Of a stretch of DNA of 64,000 nucleotides, positions 57,908 through 64,000 are shown piece by piece (positions within the stretch are counted from its first letter, which is position 1; the number at the start of each line of letters is the position of its first letter). Where the stretch lies: NCBI GenBank assembly GCA_907163375.1, contig CAJQUW010007993.1:310001-374000 (forward strand), written 5' to 3'. The notes beneath the pieces were generated by a model. The model worked only from the letters and a program-made list of their open reading frames with translations. It had not been told where the DNA came from and did no database searches. A program made the translations under genes and the position numbers. This stretch comes from Prostheceraeus crozeri. Its lineage: Eukaryota; Platyhelminthes; Polycladida; Euryleptidae.

Positions 57908-58480
57908 TAAAAAAGAATTTGTATTTCCAGTATTTCGATCATTACGGTTCCTTTCGTGAGAGAATGTTTGCTCATGGTTTACATAGTGTTCATTCTTTTG
58001 TTTTGATTCATATCCATTTCGATATGGTTGGGAATTTGTGCTATATTTGTGGGTTGTGTTGTATTTATTCGTCCTGTTCTGATTAGTTGAACGTTTGAAA
58101 TGGAAATGGTTGGAAGTGTTTCTTTGTGGCGAGAAATTTTCTGAATTGTTGCTTCCTCGTGTCACAGAAGCATAAGTTCTCCTCCTTATTTCTGGTTGTG
58201 ATGCGTACTTTCTAGTCGGGGTACGATATTGTCTGTTTCTGAATTGATTTCCGTTTTTATTATCATTTTGATAATTGGAATAATTTCTGTACCTTTGTTT
58301 GTTGGAATAATTTGAATACTTTTCATTATAGGAATAATTTGTGTTGTTTTGATCATTAGTTTCCTTGAACACACTATTGCCGTAGTTTTTCTCGTAGTCC
58401 AATAACCAAGTCTCTGAGTGTCTCCATCTATTGTAAGAAATATTCTCTTGTTGTTCACATTCTGACATCCATAGATCCAA
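57836..58480 (-). CDS. upstream Asn/Tyr/Arg-rich ORF of the Penelope-like element
   Basis: About 214 codons, with the first Met at 58468 and an open frame continuing upstream towards the AT repeat. Composition is extreme: Asn, Tyr, Arg, Ser and Thr dominate (NYSYNEKYSNYSNKQRYRNY), with no recognised domain. It looks like a disordered nucleic-acid-binding region. The 3' end of the frame contains T TTT TTA (57908-57914 read on minus), after which the -1 frame is open without a stop into the RT. It is either ORF1 of a two-ORF element, the N-terminal region of one continuous protein whose frame was broken by loss of one T, or a programmed-frameshift partner. Confidence 0.6.
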   Translation of the reverse strand: MDLWMSECEQQENISYNRWRHSETWLLDYEKNYGNSVFKETNDQNNTNYSYNEKYSNYSNKQRYRNYSNYQNDNKNGNQFRNRQYRTPTRKYASQPEIRRRTYASVTRGSNNSENFSPQRNTSNHFHFKRSTNQNRTNKYNTTHKYSTNSQPYRNGYESKQKNEHYVNHEQTFSHERNRNDRNTGNTNSFLGGGKPLYGHHRNTYRNTKYVHQL

Positions 58481-58534
58481 TAATGTTACACTCAGTTTCC
58501 CAGAGGAGCATTTGTAAATTTCTGATTTTATCTA

Positions 58535-58539
<5 letters not shown>

Positions 58540-58591
<52 letters not shown>
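58540..58591. repeat. (AT)n microsatellite between two Penelope-derived pieces
   Basis: About 50 bases of pure AT. The 5'-truncated end of the element to the left and the 3' end of the endonuclease piece to the right both abut it. Confidence 0.9.
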
Positions 58592-58594
<3 letters not shown>

Positions 58595-58599
58595 CCGTG

Positions 58600-59480
58600 A
58601 GAAACACACTCTTTGACAGTGCTCAACTTATGAAGGAGCAATTATACCGTAATTGAAAAAAACAACTTGTACCGGTACTCAGAGTTTCATGTATTGTGTC
58701 CAATACAATCGTCAGCCAGATCTAAAAGACAAACATGGAATCATTGCATTAAATACTGAAGTGAATAAAAGTCAAAAGTCAGGTCTTTGCCAGCAAATGC
58801 TTATTGCGATGTCTACATCTCGAAATCAATTCGCTCCTCTTGTTCAACAGATTGACATTTCTATGCTGCAGAATAAAATATTTCTCGCTAAGACAGAGGT
58901 CACATCGCCTGATCATTGGATTGTACGGCTTGCAAACTTTTTTGATTTGCCAAGATATTTTAGGGGTCCCACCTTTTTCTTTGATACTCCAGTATTCCTT
59001 GGAAAGTTCCGTCTCGCTTTTATACTTTTCGTGAGAGAATGATTTTTTATGATTGCCATACCGCAGTTTGAAACTTCCTTCACAAATACCGAAGTACGTC
59101 TTTTGATGCCCATCGTTCTCGCTATCTGAGATTTTTGCTTCATACACTATACTGGTAGAGAGGCACTTGTTATCCAAGGGGCAATTTTCCTTATTTTTGC
59201 AGTTGCATTCCTTTTCCTTTTCTTTGCTTTTTAACATTTTTCTGTTGTGACCATTGATGATAGATTTCACATTTGGCATGCAACTGTAACTGATTTTTAG
59301 GGTATTTCGGTTGAATATTTTCCTAAATCGGCTGTTACTATGGAAATGCTTGTCGATCGCCATCAAAAAATATTTCCCAACGTTCGTTGAAACGTTCTTA
59401 CTGTAAGGAGGGTTAAACCAAATGACAGCTCTAGAACGTTGTCTCCTTCCTCCAACTTCTGCGACGCCATTTTGATAATG
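58600..59480 (-). pseudogene. Penelope-like element 3' piece: C-terminal GIY-YIG-type endonuclease
   Basis: Minus-strand frame 58779-59366 plus the stretch just upstream (FNPPYSKNVSTNVGK near 59380-59420, one frame break). It continues RKIFNRNTLKISYSCMPN, a Cys-rich ECNCKNKENCPLDNKC, STSIVYEAKI (the GIY-equivalent VYEA), TYFGICEGSFKLRYGNH (the YIG-equivalent YFG), TELSKEYWSIKEK, CDLCLSEK and LNKRSELISRCRH. This order is characteristic of the endonuclease of one group of C-terminal-EN Penelope-like elements and differs from the element to the left. The RT part is absent on this strand. The piece is largely open but 5'-truncated. Confidence 0.8.
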
Positions 59481-59764
59481 ATAAATATATATATATTGTT
59501 TTGTTTACAAGTGTTGTTAAACAGTTGGTCGTTCATCAATTTATTGCATTTTTGTAAAGTTCTTTCTGTTTTTCTGTATAATTGTTTTCCCTTGTGATCT
59601 AATACTTTGAAGGCGATGTTAGAATACCATTTTACAATATAATATTGATTATTATATATATTAATTAATATATGATAATTAATATATATATATATATATT
59701 GACAAGATTTTTGGACAATTCCTTTTGCAAATAATGAAATATAGTTTGATAATGAAGCTAGCAT
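59481..59764. repeat. AT-rich junction between two inverted Penelope-derived pieces
   Basis: Includes an imperfect AT repeat at about 59639-59700 and no convincing coding sequence. It separates the minus-strand endonuclease piece from the plus-strand RT piece, which lie head to head. Confidence 0.6.
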
Positions 59765-61045
59765 AACGAATCCTAATAAATTAAAAGGTGACCTGAAGAG
59801 CTTTGCTTATACAAAGACATCAGATCAAAGTACAAATCCTTTATCAAAAGAAGAACAAAATGCTCTAAATGATTTAAAGAAAAATACGAACATTGTGATC
59901 AAGAAAGCCTGTAAAGGAGGAAAAACTGTTATCATGAATCGGACAGACTACAATCAAAACTGACCAATATCATTTCTGATGAATCGAAGTTTTCTAATCT
60001 TAAAAAAGACACTACCGAAACAATTAAGAAGGAGCTGAATGGTTTGATAGCCAATCCAAGAAACTGTTCAAAAATGAACAAACTTACCGGTTATTTCAAA
60101 CCTGGTTTTCTTTATGGATTAACAAAACTTCATAAAAACAAATCTGATCCCCCTCTAAGACCAATTATCTCAATGGTTGGCACTGTGACTCACGACATAA
60201 GTAAATTTTTAGACAACATGATAAACCCTTACTGCAATAATCGTTATGCAACTGAATCTTCATTTGATTTCAAGGCGAAAGCAAAATCACATTCTGATCT
60301 TATAAATCAAAAATTGGCTTCAATCGATGTAGTTAGTCTATTTGCTAATGTCTCTGTTTCTGAAACAACAGATATCATACTGAAAAATGTTTACAATCAT
60401 CCAACTTTGCCACCTCCAGAAATTCCGAGAGAAACTTTACAAAGAATCTTGCATATTTGTGCAACACAATCGCCATTTACTTGGATGAACAAATTCTATC
60501 GCTAGATTGACGGAGTTTCGATGGGATCACCACTTGGTCCAACCTACGCAAACTTTTACATGTCAGAGATTGAAAACAGGGTATTCAGCACTATGCAAGA
60601 AACAGATATTATCGATATGTTGATGATACTTTCATAATTGTCAAAGATTCCAGTCATCTTGAAATGATAATCAACAAAGTCAAACGTGAATCAGTTTTAG
60701 ATTTTACTACAGAACATGAAGAAAACGAACAAATTGCCTTTCTTGATGCCTCAGTAAAACGTGGAGACTCATTGCATTTTTCTATTCACCGCAAACAAAC
60801 GAATACAGATTTATGTCTAGACTTCAACTCGTTCACGGTAGAAAGATATAAAATTTCTGTGATGAAGAACTATTTCCATCGCGCTTTGACTATTTGTTCC
60901 TATTGGCCATCATTTCATGACGAAGTAGAGAAAATCAAAATGACACTTGTAAATAGTCACTACCCTATTGCCATGATTGACAAACATTTAATTTGACTAT
61001 TGACCGTTTCATCAATAGAAAGCAAGGATTGTTTAAAGTTATCCT

Positions 61046-61048
<3 letters not shown>
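59765..61048 (+). pseudogene. Penelope-like reverse transcriptase, EN missing
   Basis: In changing frames: NTNIVIKKACKGGKTVIMN (the usual DKGG is CKGG) near 59885, FKPGFLYGLTKLHK near 60100, RPIISMVGTVTHDISKFLD, ASIDVVSLFANVSV near 60318 (first catalytic Asp), a TAG near 60503, DGVSMGSPLGPTYANFYMSE near 60510, the catalytic YRYVDDTFIIV near 60615 in another frame, EQIAFLDASV near 60730, and NSHYPIAMIDKHLI near 60955. The sequence stops at an AT repeat before any endonuclease. It is a dead piece of a Penelope-like element, opposite in orientation to its left neighbour. Confidence 0.85.

Positions 61049-61106
<58 letters not shown>
61049..61106. repeat. (AT)n microsatellite at the end of the RT piece
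   Basis: About 58 bases of pure TA. The RT piece ends directly against it, as at the two AT tracts to the left. Confidence 0.9.
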
Positions 61107-61107
<1 letters not shown>

Positions 61108-61184
61108 GTATGTGCCGTCTCGTCTGTACGGCTCGGAATGACTCAAACTAGCTTCAAAGCTAGTTTTTGAATCTATATATAATA

Positions 61185-62533
61185 TAGGATAGAGTGGGGC
61201 AAGACATATATGCAGGATATTTGATCCCTCTCAGGGGTAATACCCTTAAAAATGGGTTGGAACCCAAAAATAATTGAATTTTCATCTTTAGTTTAGAAAA
61301 TATGATGCTTTCTTCATTTTCGATACTTTTAATGTAACTTTTTTTGCAGTTAAATGAAGTATTATGAAGCAATCAGACATCATTTTGATATCTTTAATGA
61401 AGGACATTTAAGTTTACGCATCACTGGATAAGATTTAAATATTTCGCTTGATTCAGTATAACGTTTTCAATCGAAAACAGATTGAAGAAAGAGATATGCA
61501 GCTGGAGGTAAGCGGACCCCTACATGGCGGGGCAAGATGCCTCCCCAGTGCATGTTATCTCCATAATGAGTCTTTACGATTTGGTTGTCAACGGCATTGA
61601 TTCATGTCTTCTGACTTTGCTGGCATTGATTTCAAGTCAAATTCATGATTTTCCCTTGTTGTCTACGCACTAATTAACTAGTTAATCAGTATAGTTCTTT
61701 GTGTGCGCGCGAGCTGGGTATGCAATCCCAAGTATCATACGCGTATACGTTGGCTATGAAAACTATACCTTTTCAACATCAAATTCGGAATAATCAATTT
61801 CAATTTTGGAATAATCAACATCAAATTCGGAATAGTCAATATCAAATTTGATATTGACTATTCCGAATTTGAAGTTGACTATTCCGAAATTGAAATTGAT
61901 TATTCCGAATTTGATGTTGAAAAGGTATAGAATCACAGCGTCCAAGGAAGCGGATAGCAGAAAGGGCACAAAACCTCACGTCATCTCCAAATAAGCACTA
62001 CCTAGAGGCCAAAATGAAAGTAGTTCTATATCGTCCGCCACTGGGTCTCCGCACAGCGAAGAAGGTCAGGTCAGTCCCAAGAGACGATTCATAATGCGTA
62101 TGCATTGTAAGCAACGAAATGTAGTGGGCGCATGAGGAATCTACTGCCGGCAATCTGCCAAGTTACATTTGTGAAATATGCGAATAGTGGCGGTGCTTCG
62201 GCCCAATCTTTTTCTATAGGCCCCTGTTTGTAATAGAATAAAGGTTTAACTAGATGATCATTTCACATTGATCTAATATACAAGCTTTCCTAAAGATATT
62301 TGTTAATTTTAAAAGTTGGGAGTGGGTTTCGACCGCGGTGGGGCGTCTTAAGACGCCCTTTTGGTACTTTTTGAAAGTCGAAGAATAAAGAATCTTCTCT
62401 GAATTTCTCGCTATAGTCCTTGTCCATGCAACTAGTACGTACACTGAAATAATTTATAATGGCAGAAGGAAGTGCAATAGTTCCTGAAGAGTTGAATCTC
62501 GCTTAAGGGGGCGTCTTACCCCACTCTATCCTA
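61185..62533. mobile_element. 1.35-kb MITE with about 20-bp inverted ends
   Basis: The left end TAGGATAGAGTGGGGCAAGAC and the right end read inwards, TAGGATAGAGTGGGGTAAGAC, differ by one base. TA lies outside both (61183-61184, 62534-62535), consistent with a TA target. No transposase is seen. The motif GGGGCAAGA / TCTTGCCCC-like recurs inside (near 61530 and 62340, the latter a palindrome GGGCGTCTTAAGACGCCC). A 168-base palindrome lies at 61763-61930. Confidence 0.75.
61763..61930. repeat. 168-bp near-perfect palindrome built of 21-bp units
   Basis: Two 84-base arms meet with no spacer between 61846 and 61847 and differ at only about three positions. Each arm is itself about four tandem 21-base units of the form CAACATCAAATTCGGAATAAT. 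The sequence would extrude as a long hairpin. The open frame running through it merely reflects the 21-base periodicity and is not a gene. Confidence 0.95.
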
Positions 62534-62535
62534 TA

Positions 62536-64000
62536 CATATTGCACAGATGTATATTTATATAAGAAAAATCTTTATTGATGATGTTGATCTTGATCTGAT
62601 ATTCATGAGCATGACAATGATGAAGTTGACAACTTTTATCAAATGTTCAACTTAGAAAATAAGCGCTCTCTAACTCAACTTGTTTCATTATTTACAGTAG
62701 TGGACATTCTTCACTTGACTATGAATTCGAAGGAATTCTTATTGCTCACAACATTGCGCTGAAAGCAATAATTTGCCAAAGAAACTCGTATTCGGCAAAT
62801 ATAATACTTGATTAGATTTCCGGTTATGTAATGAATGAGTATGCTAATGTGTTTATCCTAATCAATTTGCAAGAAGTTAGCAGCTGACGATCGCACCACA
62901 TAAACCGTAATTTTGTATTTCAAGTTGATGGATCATATTAGCAACGTAGAATTAGGAAAATTTCAAATTCACATTTTGTGTGTAAGTCCGAACTCGGACT
63001 GTGTTTATTTGAATGAATAATGATGCTTCCGGTGGTGCTGGGATAATAATGTCATCAAGCAATTTTTTATATAACCAACAAATTAATTTTAGATGTTTCT
63101 TTTAAAGTACCATAATCTAAACCTCTACCTGAGCAGCATATTTTGAGGACACATTTTGATATTGAAAGTTTACTTTTTTTAGTTTTAGTAATTCTCTTCA
63201 TGAGCGAGTTAGAAAAAAGAGCTTTACAAAATTTATGTTCCAATGCAAATTAATGCAAAGTGAATTACCTGAAGCGAATAATAAACATATACTCAACTTT
63301 ACTATATAAGCGCAACAATAAGCCTTTGTTTGAAGTTTATTGAGAACCTGCCAAGAAAAATATTAAATGACTTACAATTAATATCTGCCTTCACCAACAA
63401 TAATAACTACAATTCGGAATGTCAGAAATCATCTAACTAGCACTCAATTTTTGATATAATTCTCAGACTGAATAACGATCCTGAGAAATATCCATGATTA
63501 TAGAAATAAGCAAATATCATAAAAAGCAATAGAGGGAAAAGTTGACAGAACAACAAAAAAGTGACTGAAGATATTATTTTGAATTACCACTAATTTCTGA
63601 TAGAGTAAATCAAGACATGAAACGTTTATTTAAATGGAAAGCAAGGGATAATCTTGCTCACAAATCAATTATTTCTAGAAGCAAACTATAAACCTAAACT
63701 ACAAGTAAGCGATTTTTAGACGAGTCCTAGAAAAGGAAACATATATTTAGTATTACGATAAGACCGCTTAATCAGTGAATAAATGAAACTCGTCATCAGT
63801 ATGCAAGCACATGAAAAACTGCTTGCAGCACAACAAATATCATCACTGAACTTTTGGCTAATAGCAACACCACACGGATCTGGAACGCCACTTTTTATGT
63901 GTATGAGTGTCAATGTTTCGAATTAAATGCAAATTTGGCCTAAATAAAGTACCAGAAAAAGTGGAAGAGAACGCCTGCTACTAGAGGTGACATGTGGGTG
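62536..64000. other. no gene recognised
   Basis: AT-rich sequence to the right edge, with one 65-codon minus-strand frame (63716-63913) of no recognised family. No repeat ends or RNA genes are supported. Confidence 0.45.

Larger units (their letters stand above)
55201..58539 (-). mobile_element. canonical Penelope-like element (RT then GIY-YIG), 5'-truncated
   Basis: On the minus strand: an Asn/Arg/Tyr-rich upstream frame, a Penelope-type RT, then a C-terminal GIY-YIG endonuclease and an approximately 290-base 3' region. RT-then-endonuclease is the canonical Penelope/Poseidon order, opposite to the Naiad pair at 4947-12240. The element is bounded by AT repeats on both sides (55129-55200 and 58540-58591). 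Only one in-frame stop, one frame break in the endonuclease and one overlap between the first two frames interrupt about 2.9 kb of coding sequence. Confidence 0.85.

Noticed and set aside
61763-61969. A 68-codon protein with a 7-residue repeat
   Set aside because: It is the translation of a 21-base tandem unit inside a palindrome.

Overview
This is animal nuclear DNA, most likely from a marine or other soft-bodied invertebrate. It is AT-rich, has no bacterial gene layout, and is filled with many unrelated transposable-element families. I recognise no host protein-coding gene. Every coding stretch I can identify belongs to a mobile element, and nearly all are decayed. The species cannot be fixed from the sequence. 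The mix of N-terminal-endonuclease Penelope elements, canonical Penelope elements, CR1-like, RTE and Dong-like LINEs, a DD41D mariner, a Crypton-like fragment and a tRNA-derived SINE fits many lophotrochozoan or invertebrate deuterostome genomes.

Layout. 1-2735 (minus): 5' part of a decayed Ty3/gypsy-type LTR retrotransposon, running off the left edge. 4947-12240 (minus): two tandem copies of a Naiad-type Penelope-like element (GIY-YIG endonuclease first, then reverse transcriptase), roughly 0.3% different, sharing one disabling frameshift. 15180-15722 (minus): a Tc1/IS630-type transposase fragment. 16624-20160: a truncated SINE copy, a cluster of inverted motifs and a broken two-ORF CR1/Daphne-like LINE. 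22950-24345: a dead RTE LINE. 24951-25946: a 1-kb MITE flanked by TA. 25949-33135: seven kilobases with no gene I recognise. 33138-34531: a complete-ended but dead DD41D mariner with TA duplications. 34969-38525 (minus): a single-ORF LINE with an uninterrupted 1026-codon ORF, the best-preserved autonomous coding element here. 38871-39960: a hAT-type element with an imperfect 8-bp duplication. 40145-41884: a 1.7-kb element with roughly 100-bp inverted repeats. 42090-43261: a conserved-looking fragment, a 63-bp hairpin MITE and a Crypton-like recombinase remnant. 43735-44024 (minus): a tRNA-headed SINE. 44280-48510: a CR1-like LINE whose TTA-repeat tail is occupied by a 5'-truncated Dong/R4-like LINE with an open 751-codon ORF. 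51429-53954: a probable TA-flanked element containing a 782-bp element with 223-bp inverted repeats and a perfect 9-bp target duplication. 55129-61106: a canonical Penelope-like element (with an upstream Asn-rich ORF and a possible -1 frameshift site), an inverted endonuclease piece and a third RT piece, separated by (AT)n tracts. 61185-62533: a MITE with an almost perfect 168-bp palindrome inside.

The elements do not work together as a pathway. The window is a graveyard and nursery of selfish elements with clear nesting and target preference: Dong in TTA repeats, Penelope pieces against AT repeats. The most informative items are the Naiad tandem pair with a shared lesion, the overlapping ORF1/RT junction on a U UUU UUA heptamer in the second Penelope element, the Dong-in-CR1-tail nest, and several DNA elements whose termini and target duplications can be read directly.
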